A stretch of 64,000 bases of DNA. It comes from an uncultured Ruminococcus sp. (GTDB lineage: Bacteria; Bacillota; Clostridia; Oscillospirales; Ruminococcaceae). The stretch's first letter is position 1. Every line of letters starts with the position of its first letter. Shown piece after piece: positions 34,238 to 42,946 of the stretch. The translations under genes were made by a program, and so were the position numbers. The stretch lies in the NCBI GenBank assembly GCA_934435205.1, contig CAKSAK010000003.1, forward strand, positions 1 through 64,000. The letters are read 5' to 3'. A model generated the notes under the pieces. It ran no database searches. It saw nothing but the letters and a program-made list of their open reading frames with translations, and was not told the DNA's origin.

Positions 34238-34445
34238 ATGGAAGTGTACAAATTATGGACCTGCGATGATAAGAGCGAAAGCCAACTGAGTTCTACCTCT
34301 TCGGAGATAGAAAAGGAAATTGACGTTCTCAGGAAAACTTTTGATTTTGTCAGGCTATGAGCAGGACTATGAAAAGGTCTGCCGCAAAACTATCAAGGGC
34401 AGACAGCGTTTCAGAATGAAATATTTTATTTGCCTCAGAAAATAG
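34238..34445 (+). pseudogene. Small gene, probably frameshifted
   Basis: With AAGGAG 8 bases before the ATG, a frame runs MEVYKLWTCDDKSES... for 40 codons to a stop at 34360. In another frame the text continues SGYEQDYEKVCRKTIKGRQ up to a stop at 34443. Removal of one base near 34348-34352 joins the two into a 68-residue basic protein. A perfect promoter and a good terminator flank it, so it was a real transcription unit. No family is recognised. Confidence 0.55.
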
Positions 34446-34484
34446 AAAAAGCACCCGTATCACATACGATATGGGTGCTTTTTT
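34446..34484. terminator. Bidirectional terminator
   Basis: The arms gcacccgtatc and gatatgggtgc are flanked by AAAAA and TTTTTT. It separates the small frame from the convergent lipase gene. Confidence 0.88.
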
Positions 34485-34485
34485 A

Positions 34486-35814
34486 TCAGAAGCCTTGTTC
34501 TTTAAGCTCTTTTACTATATCTACATAAAATTCTCTCACGTCAAAATCCTTGATGTTCTCTCTGAAAAGGTCGATAACATCGCCATGAGAAATGCCACGC
34601 TTGCCATTGTGTTCTATCATCTTGGAGTTTTCACCGTAAAGTCCCGACTCAACTGTTACTAGCCCGTCATTGCCCTTGCCGTAAGGCTTGTTCAGCAGAT
34701 AGCCGAAATTCAGCGGAAAACCTGCGGAACGTATGCTGTTCATTTTGCTCATTACGGAGCGGTAAGAAACTAACTGGCTGTCAGGGGTGCTTGCGTTAAG
34801 CTCAGAGCAGTTTTTGTAAGTCAGGTCATAAACACCATCTAAAAAGCTTGGGTCTTTGTCACCCAGAGCAGTGAAAAGCTTGTTGTATTTTCTATCAACA
34901 AAGCCCTGTATGCTCTCAGGTATCTTCCCAAGAAGCATATCAACGAATTTACAGCCATAGTGGGGCGTGTTTATGGTGGTAAGAGTTGCTACATATTTGT
35001 CCATGCCAAGATGTGCGATCGCATATCTCGAATCAAGTCCGCCCTTTGAGTGTGCGATTATGTTGACCTTTTCAGCACCAGTTTCTGCTATGACTTCTTT
35101 TATCCTTTCAGCTACCTCAGTGGCACTGACGGATACTTTGTTGGCGGACTGTTGCTTGCCATAATATACCTCAGCGCCATTTCTGATAAGTTCATTAGGT
35201 ATCCTGCCCCAATAGTTTATTACCTGCCAATCACGGAAGAATATGCCATGCACCATAAGTATAGGATACTTTGTCTTGCATATCTCGTTCTCTTTTCGTG
35301 CTGCGTCAAGGTCAAGCTTTGCCTGCTCAAAGTAGTATTCACTTCTCGCTGCCTTGTAGAATTTTCTGAACACGATGCAGTTCACAAGTGGTATGTACCA
35401 GGTGAATAACAGAATAACATACCATAGTATTTTCACCTGACGTGCCGAAGCCGCTATCCGCACAATGCCACTCAGACACAAAAGCGTCGTTACAGCATAA
35501 GCGCAAAGTGCATTTGCAAGAAGCCGCCAGCCATTCAGCTTTGTAAAGCAAAGCACTATCACTATTACAAGCTGTATCACGCTTTGCAAAACGCCGCAAC
35601 CAAGTACAAACGCTCCGGAATCAAGCCGTCGGATTTTTCCATGAGAACCTTTGCTTCCATGTGATTTGAACATGAAAACCAAGGTGTATAGTGCAAAAAG
35701 TATGATGATAAGCGTTTTGAGCAAAGGATTTATGTCAATAAGTTTCCACAGCGCAGGTGCGTTTGCAAGCAGAAGCACTGGGATAGAAAGAAAAGTTCCC
35801 CTGATTTTTTTCAT
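34486..35814 (-). CDS. Membrane-anchored lipase/alpha-beta hydrolase
   Basis: A 442-residue protein. Four hydrophobic segments (about residues 5-48, 68-92, 98-120 and 128-150) precede a cytosolic or extracytoplasmic hydrolase domain. The oxyanion region is ILMVHGIF (about 185-192), and the nucleophile lies in IIAHSKGG (S256), followed by TLTTINTPHYG, as in triacylglycerol lipases. The conserved histidine near the end is probably in KRGISHGDV. It follows the dnaC-like gene by 11 bases, so it is the last gene of a replication-linked operon, perhaps only by position. Confidence 0.82.
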   Translation of the reverse strand: MKKIRGTFLSIPVLLLANAPALWKLIDINPLLKTLIIILFALYTLVFMFKSHGSKGSHGKIRRLDSGAFVLGCGVLQSVIQLVIVIVLCFTKLNGWRLLANALCAYAVTTLLCLSGIVRIAASARQVKILWYVILLFTWYIPLVNCIVFRKFYKAARSEYYFEQAKLDLDAARKENEICKTKYPILMVHGIFFRDWQVINYWGRIPNELIRNGAEVYYGKQQSANKVSVSATEVAERIKEVIAETGAEKVNIIAHSKGGLDSRYAIAHLGMDKYVATLTTINTPHYGCKFVDMLLGKIPESIQGFVDRKYNKLFTALGDKDPSFLDGVYDLTYKNCSELNASTPDSQLVSYRSVMSKMNSIRSAGFPLNFGYLLNKPYGKGNDGLVTVESGLYGENSKMIEHNGKRGISHGDVIDLFRENIKDFDVREFYVDIVKELKEQGF

Positions 35815-35825
35815 TTTTTTACCTC

Positions 35826-36806
35826 TTAAAGATTATTTGTCAGCTTTATGTGCCTAATATCGTTTCCCACAAACATAATAGGCATGAAACAGCCTGTGAG
35901 TCTTGAAACTATACGCTCATTGTATTTTGCGTTGTATTCCTCATTGGTGAGATTGGTAGAGATTATTGTTGGCCTGCCAAGGTTGATACGCTCGTTGATT
36001 ATTTCATAGATCACGGAATCTGTAAAGCTCGTTTGAAATTCTGAGCCGAGGTCGTCAAGGATAACAAGGTCGGCATTTTCAATAATATCAAGTGTCTGAC
36101 CTGTAGCTCTGCCGAAATGCTCGTCCTCTATCTGTCTGAGAAGCTTCAGCAGAGAGGCGAAAATGACGCTGTAGCCCTTTTGTATAAGTTCATTTGCAAT
36201 GCAGGCTGAAAGAAAAGTCTTGCCAAGACCTGTTTTGCCAATGAAAAACAGTGATGGAGAGTTTTCATGAAATTGATCAGCATATGCACGGCAGTTTGAA
36301 TACACCGTTCTCATTCTCTCTCTCGGGGACATTCCGTTACCGTTGCTGTCAGGATAAAATTCTATTCTGAACTCAGAGAAATCGTGGAGCTGGATACTGC
36401 AATTCTCGTTAAGCTCCTCAGTGGTGTATTTTTTCAGCAAGTCGGTGAAGCACTGGCACTTCACTCCGTCACGATAGCCATAATCACAGCATTTAGGACA
36501 GTAATAGTGATAATCAAGGTAGTCTTCAGGATAACCTCCCATTTTAAGCAGTCCTTTAATGGCACGTTTAGTATTGGCATTGTTTTGACGCATTTTTTGT
36601 ATATATTCTCTTCCATGAGCATTTTTGCCTACTATGCCCTTCATGAGTTCACAGTTATTTGCTTTTAGTGATCTTGTAAGAACCTCTATTTCAGGAAGTC
36701 GCTGTGCTATCTCCTGAGCGTGAACCTCATGTTCGTTCATGACAGCTTCACGCCGTCTTTTAAGTTCATTTTCAGCCTTGTCATAGGCGGTTATTGAATA
36801 TTTCAT
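35826..36806 (-). CDS. DnaC/DnaI-like helicase loader ATPase
   Basis: A 326-residue AAA+ protein. The N-terminal half is helical with a zinc site (YYCPKCCDYGYRDGVKCQC), as in Bacillus DnaI. The ATPase part shows Walker A IGKTGLGKTFLS near residue 192, Walker B DLVILDDLGSEF near 250 and the sensor region TIISTNLTNEEY. It should load the replicative helicase at oriC or restarted forks. It lies 13 bases after the DnaD-domain gene, the typical pairing of Clostridia. Confidence 0.9.
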   Translation of the reverse strand: MKYSITAYDKAENELKRRREAVMNEHEVHAQEIAQRLPEIEVLTRSLKANNCELMKGIVGKNAHGREYIQKMRQNNANTKRAIKGLLKMGGYPEDYLDYHYYCPKCCDYGYRDGVKCQCFTDLLKKYTTEELNENCSIQLHDFSEFRIEFYPDSNGNGMSPRERMRTVYSNCRAYADQFHENSPSLFFIGKTGLGKTFLSACIANELIQKGYSVIFASLLKLLRQIEDEHFGRATGQTLDIIENADLVILDDLGSEFQTSFTDSVIYEIINERINLGRPTIISTNLTNEEYNAKYNERIVSRLTGCFMPIMFVGNDIRHIKLTNNL

Positions 36807-36819
36807 TGTCTACTCCTTA

Positions 36820-37848
36820 TCATAGCTTTCCTGATTTTTCTAGATCAAAATTCATTGCGAATTTTTCAAAATCATCAAGATTATAGGAAGTTTGCTTGTT
36901 AGCATTCTTATTTTTCTTGGAGGTGTGGTACTTTTCGTCCTCGTGTGTGACCTGTTCAGGGGTAGTGATGCTCTTGCCAGCCCAGTTTGACAGTATAGTG
37001 TCTATATACTTATAATTCAGTTTGTTGGTATTGTCAACGCACTTGTTATAGGCTATCTCCAGCATTTCAACAGTAAAGCCCATTGTTCGCCATTTTTCTA
37101 TAAACTCAAGCTGCTGCTTTGACGGCTTTGCGGTCTGTCCGAAAATTTTCAGTATCTTGAATTCATACTTTTTTATGTTGGAAAGCCTGATTATTTCTTG
37201 TTCAATTTGTTGATAAGTACAGATGTCTTGTTCAAACCACCCACGCATTACTGTCACAAGGTAAGACACGTTGTACTTTTCAAGTGACACACAGTATTCC
37301 GCTGCTAATAGAATAGATGCAGCATCAAATCGGTAATATTCATAAAGAGCAAGAAGTTCACCTTGCTCAGTTCCATTGATAGTGCGTTGTAAAACGGTTT
37401 GTATCTCGTCAAAGAGATGTGCAAGGTTAGGGTCCTTCTGCTGTTTTTCCAATATCTCAGAATTTTTGTATCTTATGCACAGCTTGTTTGAAACGCTCTG
37501 ACGTTTCGGGGCAATTGCCTCAACTTTTGAAACAGGCTCGGCCTTTGTTTCATGCTCTGAAACAGGTGTAGAAACGGCTTTGACCTGTGCAGGCTTTGCC
37601 GTATCACTGCGTTCTGAGGTGATAACGCCCAGTGATACCCAGTGTGTCACAGCGTCAATGACAGTGTTCTCAGAAAGCCCGGACTTTTCCGCAAGCTTTG
37701 CACTGTCGCATTCACGTTCCGTTGAACAGAGTATGCAGAGAAGTACCTTTACAAAGTCACCGTCGCTTAATTTTATGTATTTATCGACCACTTTAGACGG
37801 CACTGAAAAACTGCTTCCCCAGCGGTCGCAATCAAAAGTATATTTCAT
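36820..37848 (-). CDS. DnaD-domain replication initiation protein
   Basis: A 342-residue protein. Residues about 1-75 are a winged-helix domain (FSVPSKVVDKYIKLSDGDFVKVLL, SENTVIDAVTHWVSLGVI). The C-terminal DnaB_2/DnaD domain (FKILKIFGQTAKPSKQQLEFI, then the YKYIDTILSNWAGK motif) binds DNA and helps the helicase loader. A charged linker joins them, and a tail of KKNKNANKQ follows. It is the first gene of the dnaD-dnaC-lipase operon. Confidence 0.88.
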   Translation of the reverse strand: MKYTFDCDRWGSSFSVPSKVVDKYIKLSDGDFVKVLLCILCSTERECDSAKLAEKSGLSENTVIDAVTHWVSLGVITSERSDTAKPAQVKAVSTPVSEHETKAEPVSKVEAIAPKRQSVSNKLCIRYKNSEILEKQQKDPNLAHLFDEIQTVLQRTINGTEQGELLALYEYYRFDAASILLAAEYCVSLEKYNVSYLVTVMRGWFEQDICTYQQIEQEIIRLSNIKKYEFKILKIFGQTAKPSKQQLEFIEKWRTMGFTVEMLEIAYNKCVDNTNKLNYKYIDTILSNWAGKSITTPEQVTHEDEKYHTSKKNKNANKQTSYNLDDFEKFAMNFDLEKSGKL

Positions 37849-37930
37849 TATGTATCCTCACAAATATGATTAAAACTATCCAAAATAATTATATCACATA
37901 ATCTGAACTTTTGCAACAAAATTTGTGTAT

Positions 37931-37959
37931 TTGACTTTTGATAAATAAAATGCTATAAT
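37931..37959 (+). promoter_or_regulatory. Promoter of the GNAT gene
   Basis: TTGACT (37931-37936) and TATAAT (37954-37959) are 17 bases apart, 30 bases before the start. Confidence 0.85.
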
Positions 37960-37989
37960 AGGCTAATACCAAAGAAACGGAGAGAAAAA

Positions 37990-38433
37990 ATGATAAGAAA
38001 ATTTGTGCCTGAGGACAGGGAAGATTACATCAGATTCTCCACTGAGTTCTATAATTCTTCTGCGGTGGACAAGCCTGTTCCAAGAGAGCATTTTGAGCAG
38101 GGCTTCGATGAAATGATGAGGTCTGACGTGTATGTGCAGGGTTATATGCTCGTTTGTGACGGCAATAATGTTGGCTACTGTGTTACAATGAAAACATATT
38201 CAGTTGAAGCAGGCGGTATTACTATATGGATAGACGAGCTTTTTGTGCTGGAGGAATACCGTTCAAAAGGTCTGGGCAGGGAGCTTTTTAAGTATATCGA
38301 GGAAAATGGCGACAAAAAGCTCCGCCGTATCCGACTTGAAGTCGAGCTTGAAAACGGCAGAGCCATATCGCTTTATAAGAAAATGGGCTTTGAGCCTGCG
38401 CCTTACGACGGAATGTGGAAAACTATTTTATAG
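37990..38433 (+). CDS. GNAT-family N-acetyltransferase
   Basis: A 147-residue protein of the acetyltransferase_1 group: MIRKFVPEDREDYIRF at the start, the strand IWIDELFVLEEYRSKGLGRELF with the acetyl-CoA loop RSKGLG near residues 92-97, and RLEVELENGRAISLYKKMGFEP at the end. The acceptor is unknown. CGGAGAG precedes the ATG. It has its own promoter and converges on the ATPase gene, overlapping its end by 11 bases. Confidence 0.9.
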   Translation: MIRKFVPEDREDYIRFSTEFYNSSAVDKPVPREHFEQGFDEMMRSDVYVQGYMLVCDGNNVGYCVTMKTYSVEAGGITIWIDELFVLEEYRSKGLGRELFKYIEENGDKKLRRIRLEVELENGRAISLYKKMGFEPAPYDGMWKTIL

Positions 38434-39493
38434 TCCTCTCGTGAATTTCCCTTGAAATGCTGTCGCAGACCTTGTCTAGGGCAGCGTGATCCATTGCGGC
38501 AATATAATACTTTTCTATCTCGTCATGGACTTTCTTGGCTTTCTTGATGCCTGAATACACTTCCTCTGCAAGGTCGGAGGCTGTGACTTTATCTAATCTC
38601 AGTCTTGTTTTCAGGGCTGAGATCTTTTTCTTGTCATAAAATCTGCCCATGTTGATAGCTTTTTCAAAGCTGTCAAGCTTGCTTATAGGGGAATTTATCA
38701 CAAATGCGATGCCAGCCTCCGGGATAAGCAAATGCTCGTAAATGGTGTTGCCAAATAGGATAGCAGGGCAGAGGATAACATCATAACCTCGCTTTACAGC
38801 CTGCTGTGCCATGAGGGTGACGAACTTGTGGGAAGCGGCATAATAATCATCGTTCATGGCGAACACGTCAAGGTAGCTGTCAAGGGTGGCAAGCTGCGTC
38901 ATACAGCCGTATTCCGTCAAAGCGGTCAACTGTCTAAGATCAGTTTTGCCGCTGCCAGAGCCTTTTTTGTTTAGAAGACGTTTTGCTGATCGTTCTGTGA
39001 AGCTTTTCAGCTTTTCCTCCAGCAGACAGCCTTCACCGCAATTGTAGGTATCGAAGCAAACGTTAGACAGGGCAGTGGTAAACCTTTTGCTTCTTGCCAA
39101 AAGCGACTTGTTTTTGTCTGTGACCTCAATTATTTCAGATTTGAAGGCTTTCAGCTTTTTCTCGTCCCAATACTCTCCTAAGTTGATTATTTTCTGACAA
39201 ACTCCTGGATATGAACATTCCATAACATGTGGCGCAGTGCCGTCGCAGATGATAGCCTTTGATGTATGCAGAACGATTGCATCAAGGGAAGCAGGGTCAG
39301 AGGAACAATAAAACCTAGTGACGTCCTCTGTAGGTTCAAACTCAGCGGCTATCTTTTTCATAAGCGAAGATTTTCCCGTGCCTGCACCACCTTTGAGTAT
39401 GAATGTGAAATAGTCCGTATCTGCCATTATCTTGCCAAATTCCGTTGAAAAACCATTCTGCGTCATTGCGCCCAAAAAATACTTTTCTGACAT
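38423..39493 (-). CDS. P-loop ATPase of the PRK06851 type
   Basis: A 356-residue P-loop protein with Walker A GGAGTGKSSLMKKIA near residues 35-45 and a CSYPGVCQKIINLGEYWDE segment. It resembles the PRK06851 family of predicted nucleotide kinases or ATPases common in Clostridia, whose role is not known. The C-terminal end is helical and charged. It is monocistronic on the minus strand. Confidence 0.7.
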   Translation of the reverse strand: MSEKYFLGAMTQNGFSTEFGKIMADTDYFTFILKGGAGTGKSSLMKKIAAEFEPTEDVTRFYCSSDPASLDAIVLHTSKAIICDGTAPHVMECSYPGVCQKIINLGEYWDEKKLKAFKSEIIEVTDKNKSLLARSKRFTTALSNVCFDTYNCGEGCLLEEKLKSFTERSAKRLLNKKGSGSGKTDLRQLTALTEYGCMTQLATLDSYLDVFAMNDDYYAASHKFVTLMAQQAVKRGYDVILCPAILFGNTIYEHLLIPEAGIAFVINSPISKLDSFEKAINMGRFYDKKKISALKTRLRLDKVTASDLAEEVYSGIKKAKKVHDEIEKYYIAAMDHAALDKVCDSISREIHERTIK

Positions 39494-39630
39494 AAATTAC
39501 CCTCCATATCTCAAACGCATTAGATCAGTGTGACTGCGTTTGCATTTTCATTTTTATAATATGTCAGAAAAAGCATGATTGTTCAAAAAAATTAGGTGGA
39601 CAAAAAAAGCTTGATAAAAGTAAAAAACTT

Positions 39631-39750
39631 TCATTGCACGACGTTGCAAATTGATATTGTGATAACTACTTTATCTTTTCTGCCTGCAACAGGGTACAAA
39701 ACGCCGTCCGCTTTATGCAGTGCCTTTTTTACTATCTCAGAACTTTTCAT
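39631..39750 (-). CDS. Small 39-residue protein
   Basis: A frame beginning MKSSEIVKKALHKADGVLYP and ending CNVVQ has AGGCGG 6 bases before its ATG and a proper promoter 83 bases upstream. No signal peptide or membrane helix is seen. It is too short for a confident family; it is listed since promoter, ribosome site and protein-like composition agree. Confidence 0.5.
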   Translation of the reverse strand: MKSSEIVKKALHKADGVLYPVAGRKDKVVITISICNVVQ

Positions 39751-39832
39751 TTATGTTCCGCCTTTCTTATCTATCTTACTATCTTACTTCTGCGGTATCA
39801 ACCAGCTAGTTTCAACTAACTCGTTCGTTTTT

Positions 39833-39861
39833 ATGATAGCACAACGAGGTGAAAATGTCAA
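39833..39861 (-). promoter_or_regulatory. Promoter of the 39-residue gene
   Basis: TTGACA (39856-39861) and TATCAT (39833-39838) are 17 bases apart on the minus strand. An imperfect dyad agttag-ttga-aactagct lies in the leader. Confidence 0.7.
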
Positions 39862-39915
39862 TAGAATTGGGGCGATGAGGGACACTCCCGTTAACCTTGT
39901 TATGCTATATAAAAT

Positions 39916-40266
39916 TTATATATTAAATATTTCTTTTGCAAATGCTGACCAACCGCCGAATGTGATCATCAAACAAATTGCGGCGAGAATTATGTACAAT
40001 GCGATAGGTATCAGCAAGTATGCCTTGCCTTTTTGCAATGTTTTCCGAAAGATATAAATATTTGAGGGCAATGCAATGGCAAGCCATATCAGAAGTTCGA
40101 CACAGCCTATCATAATAGAAATGCTTTTCTCTGATCCAAGTTCATAGCCATAACCTTTTGAATGACCGGTTATGTTGAGATAGATACAGGCAAAACATAT
40201 CGGAAACGAAAATGCGATCAGACTTGTCCAAATAAAATTAATGCAATATATGATCTTGCTTTTCAT
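39916..40266 (-). CDS. Small membrane protein of unknown function
   Basis: A 116-residue protein with three hydrophobic segments (about residues 6-30, 50-70 and 83-105): FIWTSLIAFSFPICFACIYL, ISIMIGCVELLIWLAIAL and AYLLIPIALYIILAAICLMI. The ATG at 40266 follows GGAGG directly; the frame upstream of it is not needed. No family is recognised. The promoter is nearly the same as that of the next gene to the right, so the two may be expressed together. Confidence 0.75.
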   Translation of the reverse strand: MKSKIIYCINFIWTSLIAFSFPICFACIYLNITGHSKGYGYELGSEKSISIMIGCVELLIWLAIALPSNIYIFRKTLQKGKAYLLIPIALYIILAAICLMITFGGWSAFAKEIFNI

Positions 40267-40329
40267 ATCTGCCTCCACGCTTTCTCCAAAATCCAATTTG
40301 TTGTGTGAAACTTTTCCGATTTTTTTTAC

Positions 40330-40359
40330 ATTATACCACACCATAAACCGCAAAGTCAA
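40330..40359 (-). promoter_or_regulatory. Promoter of the small membrane protein
   Basis: TTGACT (40354-40359) and TATAAT (40330-40335) are 18 bases apart. The text TTGACTTTG at the left and GTGTGGTATAATG at the right is shared with the promoter at 41108. Confidence 0.75.
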
Positions 40360-40456
40360 TAAAGTTGGGGTGGCAAATGGCATTTTGAGCAGAAAAAATA
40401 CCGATACAGAGGGGGCTGTATCGGTGGAATATATGGGTAAAGCTTAGTCTGGAAAT

Positions 40457-41050
40457 TCAAGAGATCTTGTACATATCATTTTTGTAGAACATTATTGAAT
40501 CGTTTTTTTCAGAGCGCCTTAGAACGGTAAGAACATTATAAACATCTGGAAATGGCGAAACCATACCCATACACGCCATACCAAAATTCAATCCATTAAA
40601 TACTCTAAATTCGGCAGGACTAATTAAAAATAATATAAAAGGAACCACCCCAAGAACAAAAGGCAGCAAACACATCAATATAAACCTATCTCGTTTTAAT
40701 GGATATGATGCTAATGCCACAAATGTTGTCTTTCCTTTAATTCTTCCTATTGTTACATCTGCGTCCTTAGGATAAACGATTCCGTGTAACCACTCGTGAA
40801 TTATCAACAATAAAAAGCCTAAAGCAAATCCCACCAGAATAAATATTGGAGAGATCACGACCACCTTGCACACAATGGTTTTACCAAGCATAGCGGCAAA
40901 AAGTATAACACATAGAATTACAGCTATCGGCGACGCTTTTTTCATCAGTTCATCGACGCTCTTAGGCGTTTCTATCTTTATTGCATTATCGGGTAAGTTT
41001 CCTGTTTGATATTTATTTATATCTTTTATTGACCACACAAATTTTATCAT
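40457..41050 (-). CDS. DUF3267-type putative membrane zinc metalloprotease
   Basis: A 197-residue membrane protein. The HExxH zinc motif is in IIHEWLHG (H85, E86, H89), at the end of a membrane segment. Further hydrophobic segments lie at about 40-60, 66-84 and 124-145. This is the DUF3267 layout, a family of predicted site-2-protease-like enzymes without known substrates. It is a single gene with its own promoter. Confidence 0.8.
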   Translation of the reverse strand: MIKFVWSIKDINKYQTGNLPDNAIKIETPKSVDELMKKASPIAVILCVILFAAMLGKTIVCKVVVISPIFILVGFALGFLLLIIHEWLHGIVYPKDADVTIGRIKGKTTFVALASYPLKRDRFILMCLLPFVLGVVPFILFLISPAEFRVFNGLNFGMACMGMVSPFPDVYNVLTVLRRSEKNDSIMFYKNDMYKIS

Positions 41051-41107
41051 ATTACATACCTTTGTTTATCTAATTTCGATTTATCGTCTAACTATATCGT
41101 ATTATTC

Positions 41108-41137
41108 ATTATACCACACTGCAAGCACCAAAGTCAA
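41108..41137 (-). promoter_or_regulatory. Promoter of the DUF3267 gene
   Basis: TTGACT (41132-41137) and TATAAT (41108-41113) are 18 bases apart; see the matching promoter at 40330. Confidence 0.75.
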
Positions 41138-41175
41138 GCAAACTATTCGATTCGCTATTAATCCTGTATAATGAA

Positions 41176-41206
41176 ACTTGACACATACAAATAAAATGTG
41201 TCAAGT
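41176..41206. promoter_or_regulatory. Perfect inverted repeat upstream of the galactose regulator
   Basis: ACTTGACACAT (41176-41186) and ATGTGTCAAGT (41196-41206) are perfect inverted copies with a 9-base spacer. No T tract follows, so an operator is more likely than a terminator. Confidence 0.6.
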
Positions 41207-41287
41207 GATATTGACAAAACCATGGTGAGAAAAGTGATGTGATTTTTTCTCAAATATGTTAATCCGATTTTCTTTTTCTATTTTCCA

Positions 41288-41316
41288 TTGTCAATTCTGA
41301 AAAAATGTGCTATAAT
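41288..41316 (+). promoter_or_regulatory. Promoter of the galactose regulatory operon
   Basis: TTGTCA (41288-41293) and TATAAT (41311-41316) are 17 bases apart. Confidence 0.8.
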
Positions 41317-41361
41317 CATACTGATAATCAGCTGCATTGGCGGAGAATGGAGGAAAATATC

Positions 41362-42945
41362 TTGTGTTTTACAGTAATATTGGCGGATGATGAGCCACAG
41401 ATCTTAGAAGGAATTCGGGATTCTGTGGAATGGGAAACACTAGGATTTCGTGTCATTGCAACAGCACTGAACGGAAAGGAGTTTCTGGAACAGACGGAAA
41501 CGCTTCGTCCTGATTTGGTAATCAGCGACATTAAAATGCCGTTTCTGGACGGATTGGAAGTGGCGAGAGTCCTGCATGAGAACATGATGCATATCAAAAT
41601 TGTCCTTTTTTCCGGCTGGGACGATTTTGAATATGCACAGCTTGCCATTCGGTATGGGGTATCGGAATATGTGCTAAAACCCATCGACTTTCAGGAGATG
41701 CAAAACCTGTTGAAAAAAATCCACAGAGAATTGGAAACGGAGTTGGAACAGCGTCAAAATCAGGAGCGTTTTGCGGAAATTTATCAAAAGAGTCTGCCAT
41801 TGTTGCAGGAGCAGTTTCTGATACAGCTGGTCAGAGGCTCACTTACCCCTGAGCAGATGCAGCGGCAGCAAAAAAATCTGTCGGTTTCGCTGGATGCCAA
41901 TTATTTTTGTGTGGTCAGTATGAAGATCACGGAGGAAAGCGATGATTATCTGTCGCAGTTTTCCGTGGCAGAATCCGTCAATGAGATGCTGCAGCAGGTC
42001 TGTCCCTTTCGGACATTTCGTTATCTGGACAAGATCATTTATCTGTTGCTGCTTTCTGCACCGTCGGAAATGATACGGATTCAGAAAGCATTGAACGAAG
42101 CCTCTCATATTTCCAAGCACTACAATCAAGTGGCTTTTTCCTGCGGCATCGGCAGCATCTGCGAAAAGCTGGAAGAGCTGCCAGTTTCGTTTTCACAGGC
42201 AATGGAGGCGTTGGAATACAGCGTGGTGTCCGCAGAAGAGTCTGTGACCTCTTATCAGGATGTGGAATTGTACGAAAACCACGTGTACACCTCTATATCC
42301 ACAGAGGAACTGGAAATAGCGATCAAGCTGGAAGATCAGGAAAAAGTGCAGAAAGAAGTGGAAAAGCTGGTGACACAACTGGAAGAGAGCCACTATAATT
42401 TCAATGCTTACCAGTCAGCGATTCTGGAGATCATCTTTTCTATCTCCGGCATTTTTCGCCAGTATCACATGATGGACGACGAAATATTCGCCGATGCCAA
42501 GCGTATGACCATGAAGGTCCTGTCCCTGGAAACGGGAGAGCAGCTGAACGCATGGCTGCTGAATTACTGCGACTATATCATTTATGCGATTCACCAGAGG
42601 AAGGTGGATCGGAACAGCATCCTTGCACAAAAGGCCATGGAATATGTCCAGCAGCATTACGGCAATGCGGAGTTGTCCGTGGACGAGGTGTGTGCCTATC
42701 TGCATGTCAGTACATCTCACTTTTCCAACATCTTCCGCAAGGAAACTGGCATGAGCTTTCTGGCGTTCCTGACGAAGAAGCGAGTGGACGAGGCAGTTCG
42801 TCTGCTGAAGACAACGGACGAAAAAAGCAGAGTGATCGGAGAAATGGTCGGCTATCCGGAACCCAATTATTTCAGCTATGTATTTAAGAAAAACATGGGT
42901 ATGTCGCCGGCAAAATTCCGAAAAGAACTGGCAACGGAGAACTAG
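41362..42945 (+). CDS. AraC-family response regulator
   Basis: A protein of 528 residues. The receiver domain (VILADDEPQILEG at the start, phosphoryl acceptor D56 in VISDIKMPFLDG, then KIVLFSGWDDFEYAQ and VLKPID) is followed by a long central region and a C-terminal AraC double helix-turn-helix (AMEYVQQHYGNAELSVDEVCAYL, then RLLKTTDEKSRVIGEMVG). This is the YesN-type partner of YesM/LytS kinases. The start is not sure: TTG 41362 has GGAGGA 7 bases upstream; ATG 41347 would add five residues. It is the first gene of the galactose block. Confidence 0.9.
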   Translation: MCFTVILADDEPQILEGIRDSVEWETLGFRVIATALNGKEFLEQTETLRPDLVISDIKMPFLDGLEVARVLHENMMHIKIVLFSGWDDFEYAQLAIRYGVSEYVLKPIDFQEMQNLLKKIHRELETELEQRQNQERFAEIYQKSLPLLQEQFLIQLVRGSLTPEQMQRQQKNLSVSLDANYFCVVSMKITEESDDYLSQFSVAESVNEMLQQVCPFRTFRYLDKIIYLLLLSAPSEMIRIQKALNEASHISKHYNQVAFSCGIGSICEKLEELPVSFSQAMEALEYSVVSAEESVTSYQDVELYENHVYTSISTEELEIAIKLEDQEKVQKEVEKLVTQLEESHYNFNAYQSAILEIIFSISGIFRQYHMMDDEIFADAKRMTMKVLSLETGEQLNAWLLNYCDYIIYAIHQRKVDRNSILAQKAMEYVQQHYGNAELSVDEVCAYLHVSTSHFSNIFRKETGMSFLAFLTKKRVDEAVRLLKTTDEKSRVIGEMVGYPEPNYFSYVFKKNMGMSPAKFRKELATEN

Positions 42946-42946
42946 C

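Noticed and set aside
39596..40057. 153-residue open frame on the plus strand
   Set aside because: It covers the promoter of the small minus-strand gene and the end of the membrane protein gene, with no start signal.
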